Of a stretch of DNA of 47,578 nucleotides, positions 8,796 through 16,946 are shown in pieces (the stretch's first letter is position 1; each line of letters opens with the position of its first letter). The translations under genes and the position numbers were made by a program. This stretch comes from Streptomyces sp. NRRL F-6676 (GTDB lineage: Bacteria; Actinomycetota; Actinomycetes; Streptomycetales; Streptomycetaceae), in the NCBI RefSeq assembly GCF_000725625.1, contig NZ_JOHS01000051.1:1-47578 (forward strand), in the 5' to 3' direction. Under the pieces are notes generated by a model. It worked only from the letters and a program-made list of their open reading frames with translations. It was not told the origin of the DNA and searched no databases.

Positions 8796-10052
8796 ATGCC
8801 GTCCACCACTGCAACCACCCCTGTGTCCACCGCCGCCTCCCCGCCCGTGCCGAACCGCCGCCAGGAGGCCGGTTTCTGGCTGGCGGCGACGGTCTTCTTC
8901 ATCACGATGGCCTTCTCGACCGTTCCGACGCCGCTGTACGCGCTGTACGCCGACCAGCACGCGTTCTCCCCCCTGGTGATCACGTACGTCTTCGCCGTTT
9001 ACGCGGTGGGAGTGATAGCCGCGCTGGTCACGGTCGGGCACCTCTCCGACCACGTGGGGCGTAAGCCGGTGCTGCTCGCAGCGGTCGCCGTCGAGCTCGT
9101 CGCCGCGCTGATGTTCGCCTGGTCGACGGAGCTTCCGGTGCTGGTCGTCGGGCGGTTGGTCTCGGGGCTCGGGATCGGCGCGGTGACTGCCACCGCGATG
9201 GCCTACCTGCACGAACTCCACGATCTGGCCCGTCCGTCGGCCGGACGGGGACGGTTCGACACGGTGACGGGCATCGCCAACCTGGGCGGCCTGGGGGCCG
9301 GACCGCTGATCGCCGGGGCACTCGCCCAGTGGGCGCCGAGGCCACTGCTGACGCCCTACCTGTTGTTCCTCGGACTGCTGGCCGGCTCCGGCGTACTGCT
9401 GGCGCTGGTAGCTCCAGAAACCGTCCGGATGCCGGTCGCGCAACGTCCGCGCTACCGGCTGCAGCGGCCCCGGGTCAGCGGCTCCGCGCTGGGCTGGTCG
9501 CTGGGCGCGGCGGCCACCGTGGCGGCGTTCGCGGTGTTCGGCCTGTTCACCTCGCTCGCCCCCGGCTTCGTGGGCGGCACCCTCGGACACCCCTCCAGAC
9601 TGCTGGCCGGCACGGTCGCCTTCCTGATCTTCGCCGTGGCACCGCTCGCGCAGATCGCCACGGCGCAGTTGTCGGCGACCGTCCAACTGCTGCTGGGCAC
9701 CGTCGGTGAACTCTTCGGTCTGGTGCTGCTGACGGCCGCCATGGTGACCAGGGGCCTGGGCCTCTTCCTGGCCTCGGCATTCGTCCTCGGGGCCGGTGCG
9801 GGCGTGCTGTTCAAGACCGCAGTCAGCCGCACCCTGCGGGTATCGCGTCCAGAGCAGCGCGGAGAGGCAATGGCCGCGCTGTTCCTGGTCGCATACACCG
9901 GCCTGATCGGCCCGGCCGTGGGCGTCGGCCTTGCGACCCGGTATGTGTCACCGACCACCGCCATGCTCTGGTTCGCCGGTGCTGTCGGCGTCGTGCTGGT
10001 GGCGACCGCCCTGCTCGCGCCTGCCGCCCGGCGCGCCGACATCCGCACCTGA
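8796..10052 (+). CDS. MFS efflux transporter, 12-TM type
   Basis: 418 residues with about 12 hydrophobic helices. The loop 2-3 MFS signature GHLSDHVGRKPVLL is present, and the opening FFITMAFSTVPTPLYALYAD resembles actinobacterial drug/H+ antiporters. GGAG nine bases upstream supports ATG 8796; an in-frame ATG-like codon at 8739 would lie inside the regulator's control region. It probably exports a small toxic compound at the plasma membrane under control of the divergent LysR protein. Substrate unknown. Followed by a strong hairpin. Confidence 0.92.
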   Translation: MPSTTATTPVSTAASPPVPNRRQEAGFWLAATVFFITMAFSTVPTPLYALYADQHAFSPLVITYVFAVYAVGVIAALVTVGHLSDHVGRKPVLLAAVAVELVAALMFAWSTELPVLVVGRLVSGLGIGAVTATAMAYLHELHDLARPSAGRGRFDTVTGIANLGGLGAGPLIAGALAQWAPRPLLTPYLLFLGLLAGSGVLLALVAPETVRMPVAQRPRYRLQRPRVSGSALGWSLGAAATVAAFAVFGLFTSLAPGFVGGTLGHPSRLLAGTVAFLIFAVAPLAQIATAQLSATVQLLLGTVGELFGLVLLTAAMVTRGLGLFLASAFVLGAGAGVLFKTAVSRTLRVSRPEQRGEAMAALFLVAYTGLIGPAVGVGLATRYVSPTTAMLWFAGAVGVVLVATALLAPAARRADIRT

Positions 10053-10059
10053 CGGAGCA

Positions 10060-10107
10060 CCAGGGCCAAGCGGACCGGCAGCAGAGCACTTCCGGTCCGC
10101 CTCCTGG
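10060..10107. terminator. Hairpin after MFS gene
   Basis: GCGGACCGG (10070-10078) pairs with CCGGTCCGC (10092-10100), and flanking CCAGG (10060-10064) pairs with CCTGG (10103-10107). It begins eight bases after the MFS stop and also faces the 3' end of the decayed minus-strand regulator. Confidence 0.75.
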
Positions 10108-10119
10108 CGCTTGCCGGTT

Positions 10120-10959
10120 GCCGTAGTCCCCGAGGCGAGGAGACACAAGTGATTGGGACTGGTCGTGCCGGGCTCGGCGGTCAGCGTGATGAGCTACTGG
10201 TCGGGACCACCGATGGAAATGAGGAAGGACCAGTCGAGGGTGAGCGGACCGACGACCGGATGGTTCAGCACTTTGGTGTCTGACCTCTGGGGGGGCGGCG
10301 CGATGGGTGCCCCATCAGCGCCGGAAGCCGGAATCCTGAAGCGCCCACTCGCCCACCAGCTCGGCGAGCCGTGGACCTTCCGGATCCGGACGGCCTCCAT
10401 GCGCAGCTGCCGCCGAGGTCAGCTGCGCTGCCCACTCCCAGTCCTGCTACAACGCTCTGACGGCCGGCTCGCGGAAGATCAGTCGTACGAAGTTGCGGTA
10501 CTTCTCCGGGACCCGCGCGAAGCGGTGAACAGGGCGGCCACCATGGCATCTCAGGCGAGGATGCCCGTGCGCCGGCCCACAATGACGGCCGGTGCGGTGG
10601 ACAGGCCGTCCAGTAGGCGCCGCAAGCACGGCTGAACCTGCTCTGTGTGGTGCGCCGACACGGCCCGGCGGCAACCCGACCGGGGAATGCGAGCATGCAG
10701 GCGCGCTCGGCGTCCTCGAGCCGCAGGACACGCGCAAGGGTGCCCAGTACCCGTTCGGCCCCCCTGGCCGCGGCCCTGTTCCAGGCGCATGCAGTAGCCG
10801 GGACCGACCGACGCCGGCAACACCCCCTCCTCGCGGCACAAACCTCTGACCCTGCACCCCCGACCGCGTCAGACAGCCCCACTTCGGCCGGCTCAGCTCT
10901 GCGCGCCGTGCCTTCAGGAAAGCCCCCAGTTCACTGTCGCGGATATTGCCGCTACTCAT
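10120..10959 (-). pseudogene. MmyB-type XRE regulator, heavily frameshifted
   Basis: Pieces of one well-known Streptomyces architecture (XRE HTH plus MmyB-like ligand-binding domain) appear in order but in different frames: SGNIRDSELGAFLKARRAEL; CMRLEQG; VQPCLRRLLDGLSTAPAVIV and GRRTGILA; FARVPEKYRNFVRLIFREPA; NHPVVGPLTLDWSFLISIGG, then TAG, then LITLTAEPGTTSP. At least four indels and one nonsense codon are needed to rebuild about 275 residues. ATG 10959 is the original start. It is dead as a regulator, and no oxidoreductase partner, the usual neighbour, remains. Confidence 0.85.
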
Positions 10960-11097
10960 AACCGCCAGTGTTCCAGCCCACTGGCCCTGAGCTTGTTCTT
11001 CAACTTTCGTCCGGCCCGGGCAAGGCAGTTGTGGTGCGTGGGTGTGATCGGCAGAATCGGGATGCGCTGGTCTGCGGGACAGTTGCATACTCACCGG

Positions 11098-11598
11098 ATG
11101 GCCTTGTCCTCTGGTCGGTTCCGGGATCCGCGCAGCAGCGAGTACGACTTCATCAGTTCGATCATGGTGCGATGCCCCAGTTGTGCGAAGGCCGCTCGTG
11201 TCGTTCTAGCACCCGAAGAATCCGATCCCGGCGGTCGGATGCTGTTCAGGCCGCGACGCCTGGTCTGCCGGGGCTGCGGGCTGTCACGCGTGTGGGGCGG
11301 CCGTCTCGTCACGCTCTCCCGTGGAACAGCTCAACCTGCGACGGATCCGTACTTCGGTATCCCGCTGTGGCTCCAGGCTGAGACTCGGCATGGGTGGCTG
11401 TGGGCCTACAACCTCGAACATCTCGACCTGATCCGGCGTTTCGTCCAAGCATCGCTGCGAGAGCGAGCACCCTGGTACGACACCGGACAGAAGATGACTT
11501 TGGTAGCCCGGCTCCCGGCATGGACCAAGCGAGCGAAGAACCGAGACGAGGTCCTGCGTGCCGTCAGTCGGATCCACGCCTCACTGGCTACTGCCTGA
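11098..11598 (+). CDS. TFIIB-type zinc-ribbon protein
   Basis: 166 residues starting MALSSGRFRDPRSSEYDFIS. Two Cys pairs, CPSC (residues about 25-28) and CRGC (about 54-57), form a zinc ribbon, followed by YFGIPLWLQAE, LWAYNLEHLDLIRRFVQASL and a basic KMTLVARLPAWTKRAKNRDE segment. This is a recurrent actinobacterial protein of unknown role; the ribbon suggests nucleic-acid or protein binding. ATG 11098 is chosen because conservation starts there, although the frame is open further upstream. It appears intact between two degraded genes. Confidence 0.8.
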   Translation: MALSSGRFRDPRSSEYDFISSIMVRCPSCAKAARVVLAPEESDPGGRMLFRPRRLVCRGCGLSRVWGGRLVTLSRGTAQPATDPYFGIPLWLQAETRHGWLWAYNLEHLDLIRRFVQASLRERAPWYDTGQKMTLVARLPAWTKRAKNRDEVLRAVSRIHASLATA

Positions 11599-11703
11599 GC
11601 TGCCCAAAGGCGTCGAACGCCGCTCGAACTCGATCTCTGGTTGTGCTGTTCAGCTGACAGGCGGGGTGCCTTCTTCTGATCATGTGCTCCGATCAACGTC
11701 CAT

Positions 11704-12249
11704 GTGACCGGGACGAAGGCCGCGAGGGTGAGTCTGCCGTCTGATGCTCTCCGGAGGGAGACGCACGCGGAAGCGCCACGCTTCCGTGGCGAGTTCTACG
11801 AGTGTCTGACCGCACGGCGCGATGAGCTGTTCGAACTGATGGATGCGATGCTGTGTGCGGACGGTGCGGTGAGGTCCCCGGTGGACTCAACGTTGTTGCC
11901 CGAGCATCGTCGTGGGCATGGAGCCATGTACGGGGACGCTGAACCACGGCCGGACCGACGTCGGTCGACTGCGGACGGTGCTGGTGGGCTGCCGCTGCCG
12001 CGTTTCGACGGCGGGCGCCCGGTCCGGGCAGCCGATGTGCCGCCATGGCTCCGCTCGGACGCTCCATGCTCGGCGGAGCGCCTGTTCTGTCACGTCCACG
12101 GTCGCGCGAAGACGGCCTCGCAGTCCGTTCCGGACTGGCCCTACTCGTTCGTGGCGGTGCTGGAACCGGGCGCCACGCCCTGGACCGCGACCCTGGACGC
12201 GGTCCGGCTGGGACCGGTGGATCTGGCTTGGGCGATGGCGAGGCGGTAG
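11704..12249 (+). pseudogene. IS701-like transposase, N-terminal remnant
   Basis: Contains FRGEFYECLTARRDELFELM, LLPEHRRGHGAMY and, after an excursion into another frame (LNHGRTDVGRLRTVL near 11935-11985), LPLPRFDGGRPVRAADVPPW, APCSAERLFCHVHGR and WPYSFVAVLEPG. This is the N-terminal half of a family of Streptomyces IS701-like DDE transposases. Two compensating frameshifts remove the first catalytic strand, and the protein stops after the VRLGPVD region with the rest of the element missing. Inactive. The subfamily name is from memory. Confidence 0.7.
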
Positions 12250-12690
12250 AAGTCAGTGCCGGTCAGACCGGTGTGAACGGCAGATTCCCCACCGCGTGGG
12301 CGCGATCGGAGCGGCTGGCTTCGAAGGTTAAAGCGCCGCAGGAGGATATGACGACCGTGACGCAGGCAGCGCAGGAGGCGGGAAACGGCCGCAGCGGATG
12401 CGCTTGCCGCTGGTCCGGGTCCCCCCCCCGTTATGTTTTCCGCGGTCCTGCAAGAGGGCCGCTGGCCTCCGGGCCCGGCATGACTGTGTCCCCCCCCCTG
12501 TCGAACGATGACCTGGGGGTGGTGTCACCGGGCCCGAGGGGTGCCGTCAGAGACGCTGATGAGAGGTCTGGCCACCGTCCGGTCCGGCGCAATGCCGGAC
12601 AGTTCGCGGGCGGCAGGTCTGCATAACGTGGATGCGCGCGTACGACACCAATACCGAGGCTGGTACCGGTAACTCTCCTGGAAGGGTGCG
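12250..12690. other. Gene-poor segment with an orphan start and IS110 left flank
   Basis: No intact gene. A perfect ribosome site, GGAGG (12341-12345), precedes ATG 12348 and MTTVTQAAQEAGNGR, after which coding character is lost near two nine-C runs (12421-12429, 12490-12498); this looks like the 5' end of a disrupted gene. The hairpin GTCCGGC-gcaat-GCCGGAC (12582-12600) and the roughly 90 bases before the transposase start probably belong to the IS110 element's non-coding end, where IS110 relatives encode a guide (bridge) RNA. That assignment is inferred. Confidence 0.4.
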
Positions 12691-13899
12691 ATGTTCGACA
12701 CCGAAGACGTGGGCGTGTTCCTCGGCCTGGACGTCGGCAAGACCGCTCATCACGGGCACGGTCTGACCCCGGCCAGGAAGAAGGTCTTCGACAAGCCGCT
12801 GCCCAACAGCGAGCCGAAACTGCGGGCCGTGTTCGACAAGCTGGCCGCGAAGTTCGGCACCGTCCTGGTGATCGTGGACCAGCCCGCCTCCATCGGCGCC
12901 CTCCCGCTCACGGTCGCCCGTGACGCGGGCTGCAAGGTCGCCTACCTGCCTGGACTGGCCATGCGACGGATCGCCGACCTCTAGCCCGGCGAGGCGAAGA
13001 CCGACGCCAAGGACGCAGCCGTGATCGCGGACGCCGCCCGCACCATGCCCCACACCCTCCGCTCGCTGGAGCTGACCGACGAGATCACCGCCGAACTGAC
13101 CGTGCTGGTCGGCTTCGACCAGGACCTCGCGGCCGAAGCCACCCGCACCTCCAATCGGATACGGGGCCTGCTCACCCAGTTCCACCCGTCGCTCGAACGG
13201 GTTCTGGGCCCGCGCCTGGACCACCCCGCCGTCACCTGGCTGCTGGAACGCTACGGCTCCCCCGCCGCCCTGCGGAAAGCCGGCCGCCGCAGACTCGTCG
13301 AGGTGATCCGGGCCAAGGCCCCACGCATGGCCACCCGGCTCATCGACGACGTCTTCGACGCCCTCGACGAGCAGACCGTCGTCGTCCCCGGGACCGGCAC
13401 GCTCGACACCGTGATCCCCTCCCTGGCCCGCTCGCTCGCGGCCGTCCACGAACAGCGCCGGGCCCTGGAAGCCCAGATCAAAACCCTGCTGGACGACCAC
13501 CCTCTTTCCCAGGTCCTGACCTCGATGCCGGGAGTCGCGGTCAGGACCGCCGCCGTCCTGCTGGTCACCGTCGGCGACGGCACCAGCTTCCCCACCGCCG
13601 CCCACCTCGCCTCCTACGCCGGCCTCGCCCCGGCCACCAAGTCCTCCGGGACCTCCATCCACGGCGAACACGCACCCAGAGGCGGAAACCGACAGCTCAA
13701 ACGCGCCATGTTCCTCTCCGCGTTCGCGGCTCTGCACGACTCCGCCTCCCGCGCCTACTACGACCGGTGCCGGACTCGCGGGAAGACCGACACTCAAGCC
13801 CTCCTCCGCCTGGCCCGCCAACGCATCAGCGTCTTGTTCGCCATGCTCCGCGACGGCGCCTTCTACGAACCCCGCGTCCCTCAGGCGACGGCTGCATGA
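12691..13899 (+). pseudogene. IS110-family transposase with one amber codon
   Basis: 402 residues counting through the stop. The DEDD RuvC-like domain shows VFLGLDVGKTAHHGHGL, VIVDQP and KTDAKDA. The C-terminal Tnp_20 domain has MPGVAVRTAAVLLVTVGD, ASYAGLAPATKSSGTS and GEHAPRGGNRQLKRAMF, including the Ser-bearing segment. The only defect is TAG at 12982-12984 in IADL-stop-PGEAKTD, where relatives usually have Tyr (TAC or TAT), so a single base change would explain it. IS110 enzymes are RNA-guided DEDD recombinases. Both remaining halves are otherwise well preserved, implying recent inactivation or a base-call error. Confidence 0.9.
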
Positions 13900-13926
13900 A
13901 CCTGCCCACAGGAAGGTCGATGCAGA

Positions 13927-14343
13927 TCAACACCTTATGTCGTCTGCCCATGCCGAGATAACTGCGGCCCCCCGACGGACAGCTTCGTCCGGGTCCCGGG
14001 CGAGCTTCCCGCAGGCCGCTGCGACGTCCAGTGCACCGCCCGGTTCCACGAGCGCGTCATGCACCCCGGTCTGCAGCCAGTCGGCCTGGTTGTCGTCAGA
14101 CTCGGCAACCGCGAGAGCGATGAGCCTGATGGCGGCCACTGTCCCCACCCGGGCCAGGGCCTCCGCCGTCTGCCGCGTCACCGCCGTGTCCTCGACATCC
14201 AGTAACAGTCCCACCAGCGTTTCCGCAGCCTCAAGAACATCAGCGAAGGAAGCAAGGTCCCGCCCAGCACGAACACGTTGCGTCCACGAAGGAGACGACG
14301 CCTCAGCCAAGGCCGCCTCCAACCCACTCATCATCTCTGGCAC
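13927..14343 (-). CDS. HEAT-like helical hypothetical protein
   Basis: 138 residues, nearly all alpha-helical: MSGLEAALAEASSPSWTQRV, LASFADVLEAAETLVGLLLD, VTRQTAEALARVGTVAAIRL. The spacing resembles two or three HEAT/ARM-like repeats of the sort found in small actinobacterial immunity-type proteins. The last codons (DDIRC) run into what appears to be the IS110 right flank, so the natural C terminus may have been replaced by the insertion. Function unknown; protein-protein interaction is the likely mode. Confidence 0.65.
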   Translation of the reverse strand: MPEMMSGLEAALAEASSPSWTQRVRAGRDLASFADVLEAAETLVGLLLDVEDTAVTRQTAEALARVGTVAAIRLIALAVAESDDNQADWLQTGVHDALVEPGGALDVAAACGKLARDPDEAVRRGAAVISAWADDIRC

Positions 14344-14639
14344 GACCAGACAGTCTCATGTCCCTCAAAGAAGATCGAACCCCGGGCCGAAGCCGCCCAC
14401 ACGCTTGACGAGGAACATAGAGGCCCCCCCGCTGCTGATCAACGACTCGTCTCTGGCCGGCCTGGGCGCGACAGGTCTCGATCAGGACACCAGTCTGCGT
14501 CTGAGCGACACACTGCTCTCCATCGCCGATGACCCCTCGGCGAACGGTTACGCCTGTCAGGTCATCGCCGCAACCAACGCCCCCCGCTCCCCCGTCCCAC
14601 CCCCGGTGTACGGGAGATCCACATCAACGACGAGCAGCG

Positions 14640-14940
14640 GTTATTCGATCACGCCCCCGTCCACGCTGGCTGAGCGAAGCAGGCCAGAAGTACCGAGGGG
14701 CCGGCCGGTCCCCTCGGTCCCGGCGGCCGCTGCGCCAGCTCGAGCGGCAGCATCTGGCCGCCGAGTTGCTGGCGTTGCCCGTCGGGCACCGGTGTTGCAA
14801 GCAATGGATCAGCGACGACGCCTGGAACACCCCCTCCACGCTGCCGCGGGCGATCCAAGCGGTGCGGGTGAAAGCCGCCATCCTCCGAGCGAGCCAGGCC
14901 ATGAGCGGACGCGGGAGATTGCCCCGCCCGCGAACGGGGC
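14640..14940 (+). other. Possible coding fragment upstream of the Mrr-type nuclease
   Basis: One plus frame reads RWLSEAGQKYRGAGRSPRSR, LRQLERQHLAAELLALPVGH and then KQWISDDAWNTPSTLPRAIQ, AVRVKAAILRASQAMSG. This is markedly more protein-like than the competing frames, with amphipathic helices and conserved-looking Trp residues. No start codon with a ribosome site is evident, and the frame continues senselessly into the next gene, so it may be the remains of a small gene. Family unknown. Confidence 0.35.
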
Positions 14941-14977
14941 AGCTCTTTTACTTTCACCTGTGGTCGGGGGGCGGCGA

Positions 14978-16492
14978 ATGGCGCGTAGAAAGTCGTTGGC
15001 GGCGCAGTTGTTGCAGGCGTACCGGGACAGCCAGAAGGCCAAGGCCGCAGCGGCCAGGCGGGCTGAGGCGGAGCAGGCGCGTCAGGCGCGGGCCGCGGAG
15101 CGCGAGGCCGCCGAGCGGGAAAAGCAGGAAGCACGTCGAGAACGCGAGCAGGCGCAGGCGTGGATGCGCGCACAGAAGGAGAAGCAGGCACAGCGGACTG
15201 CCGAGTCGCGTAAGGCCGAGCAGATCGTGCGGGATCTTGAGAAGCGTCAGGCTGCGCGGGCGAAGGAACTCGAGCAGAAGCGTCGCGCGGAGGCCCGCGA
15301 GAAGGCTGCGGCGGAGCGGCGTGCGAAGCAGGAGAGCATTGAGAATTTACGCCGGGAGGCTGCGAGGCGGACGGCCCAGGTCGAAGAACGGCTCAAGGAG
15401 CTGACTGCTGTCCTGATTGACCGCCCCGGTGGGTTGCCCGGGCTGCGGCTGGAGGCGGAGCAGGCGCTCGGTGAAGGAGACTTCGAAGGGTTCGCGGTCG
15501 CAGTGGAGAGGGCGCTGGGCTCTATCAGGTATCCGGAAGGCCTTGGTGGCGCTCGGCAGGTGGCGTTCGCTCCTGAGTCCCGGGAGCTGATTGTGGAGAT
15601 CGAGCTCCCCGTCCAGGCGGTGGTTCCCTCGGTCACGCAGTATCGGTTCAAAGCCTCTGCTCCCCCGGCTGTGGTCCCGCAGCCGCGCAAGGAGAGTGAG
15701 TGCAAGGCGTTGTACAGGGATTTGGTGGCCAGACTCGCGCTGCGGGCGATCGACGAGGCATTCGCCGTGACGCCGCCGTCGCTCGTGGACGGAGTTGCGT
15801 TCAACGGGAAGGTGCACGCCAAGGACCGCGCCACCGGCAAGTCGATCGAGCCGTGTCTGATCAGTGTGCGGGTCAACCGGGAGACATTCGGTGAACTCGT
15901 ACTGGACGAGCCGGAACTCGCCCCGGTGCAGAGCCTGCACCATCTCAACGCGATCGTCTCCCAGCACCCTTACGACCTTGAACCGGTTCCGCCCGTTGTC
16001 ACGTTCGACCTGACCCGATACAAGATCGCCCCGGAGCGCGACGTCGTCGCCGGCCTCGACAGCCGGCCCGACCTCGTCGCGATGGACCCGATCGATTTCG
16101 AGCATCTCATCCGGCGCCTGTTCGAGAAGATCGGGCTCAAGTCGTGGGTGACCCAGGCGTCCAGGGACGACGGCATCGACGCTGTCGCGGTCAATGAGGA
16201 ACCCCTCATCGGCGGGCTGTGCATCATCCAGGCCAAACGCTCGAAGAACGTGGTCTCCACCGAGACGGTGCGGTCGGTCGCGGGCATCGTGAACGACAAG
16301 AACGCTTCGAAGGGCATCGTGGTCACCACCGCGTGGTTCGGCAAGGCGAGCTGGGACTTCGCGCCCCGTAATCGCGTCGAACTCATCGACGGCCGGCATC
16401 TCAAAGCCCTGCTGCTGGAGCATCTCGGCATCGACGCCCTCATCGGCCTGCCCAAGCTCCCGCCGGGCTGGCAGACACGCGACCTGAACTGA
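14978..16492 (+). CDS. Coiled-coil protein with C-terminal Mrr-type restriction endonuclease domain
   Basis: 504 residues from ATG 14978, preceded by a G-rich ribosome site. Residues about 1-150 are an extremely Ala/Arg/Glu-rich coiled coil. Residues 150-370 form a mixed middle domain of unknown type (QVAFAPESRELIVEIELPVQ). Residues about 373-490 are an Mrr_cat nuclease: DFEHLIRRLFEKIGLKSWVT, then DDGIDA (catalytic Asp401), then IIQAKR (Gln418, Lys420), the D-QxK signature of PD-(D/E)XK enzymes. Mrr-type domains cut modified or foreign DNA. The long coiled coil suggests oligomerisation or a sensing stalk. Probably a defence nuclease; target unknown. Confidence 0.88.
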   Translation: MARRKSLAAQLLQAYRDSQKAKAAAARRAEAEQARQARAAEREAAEREKQEARREREQAQAWMRAQKEKQAQRTAESRKAEQIVRDLEKRQAARAKELEQKRRAEAREKAAAERRAKQESIENLRREAARRTAQVEERLKELTAVLIDRPGGLPGLRLEAEQALGEGDFEGFAVAVERALGSIRYPEGLGGARQVAFAPESRELIVEIELPVQAVVPSVTQYRFKASAPPAVVPQPRKESECKALYRDLVARLALRAIDEAFAVTPPSLVDGVAFNGKVHAKDRATGKSIEPCLISVRVNRETFGELVLDEPELAPVQSLHHLNAIVSQHPYDLEPVPPVVTFDLTRYKIAPERDVVAGLDSRPDLVAMDPIDFEHLIRRLFEKIGLKSWVTQASRDDGIDAVAVNEEPLIGGLCIIQAKRSKNVVSTETVRSVAGIVNDKNASKGIVVTTAWFGKASWDFAPRNRVELIDGRHLKALLLEHLGIDALIGLPKLPPGWQTRDLN

Positions 16493-16499
16493 CGCCATC

Positions 16500-16550
16500 C
16501 TCGTGTCCTTTCGTGCCGGCGTGCGGTTGGAGACAGCGGTTCGACACGAG
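16500..16550. promoter_or_regulatory. Inverted repeat between nuclease and small Cys-rich gene
   Basis: CTCGTGTC (16500-16507) and GACACGAG (16543-16550) are exact inverted copies 35 bases apart in the 68-base gap after the nuclease stop. The right arm abuts the GAGAGGA ribosome site of the next gene. It could be an operator, an attenuating mRNA fold that hides the ribosome site, or chance. Confidence 0.35.
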
Positions 16551-16560
16551 AGGAACAAGC

Positions 16561-16909
16561 GTGTCTACGGATACGTGGCGGGCCTGACTGGCCGATGATC
16601 CAGGCTCGGCGCCGAGCCGAGGAAGCCGCACGCTCGGCTGCCGGCCAGGCTGTGGGCCACCAGGCGTCGGCTGACCGGTGGAAGGCCGCGTTCGAGGCTC
16701 TGGCCGTCCAGGTTCAGGCAGCGGCGGGCCACAGTGGCGCCGAGCACCGTGACGGCCGCAGGTGTGGCTGCCCGTCATGTTGGGAGGCGCTCGTCACCCG
16801 GCTGGCCACTGAGGCGCAGGGACACCGAAGCTCAGCCGCAAGCGCCGGTTCCTTCGCGTTCTCGATCGATGATCTGTTCGGCGGGACCGGCACGCAGCTG
16901 CATCCCTGA
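16561..16909 (+). pseudogene. Small Cys-motif protein with damaged 5' end
   Basis: A good ribosome site (GAGAGGA, 16547-16553) precedes GTG 16561 encoding MSTDTWRA, then TGA where Trp would fit, then LADD. One frame over, the protein continues as QARRRAEEAARSAAGQAVGH, RWKAAFEALAVQVQAAAGHS, CGCPSC and FAFSIDDLFGG to the stop at 16909. The simplest reading is a gene of about 115 codons with a nonsense change and an indel within its first 15 codons. ATG 16595 could still give a 104-residue product but lacks a ribosome site. It sits directly downstream of the nuclease in the same direction. CxCPxC may bind zinc. Confidence 0.6.
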
Positions 16910-16946
16910 ACTCACCGGGCCCGGCAGCGCTCGGGATGCCGAGTCC

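Noticed and set aside
8733..9686. 317-codon minus-strand frame opposite the MFS gene
   Set aside because: Its Arg/Gly/His-rich translation is the antisense shadow of a well-defined membrane transporter.
12547..13821. 424-codon minus-strand frame across the IS110 transposase
   Set aside because: Gly/Val/Asp shadow frame; the plus strand has unmistakable DEDD and Tnp_20 motifs.
13937..14977. Upstream extension of the Mrr-type nuclease frame
   Set aside because: The frame is open, but its translation is Ser/Arg/Pro-rich and overlaps the HEAT-like gene antisense. The coiled coil starts at ATG 14978 with a ribosome site.
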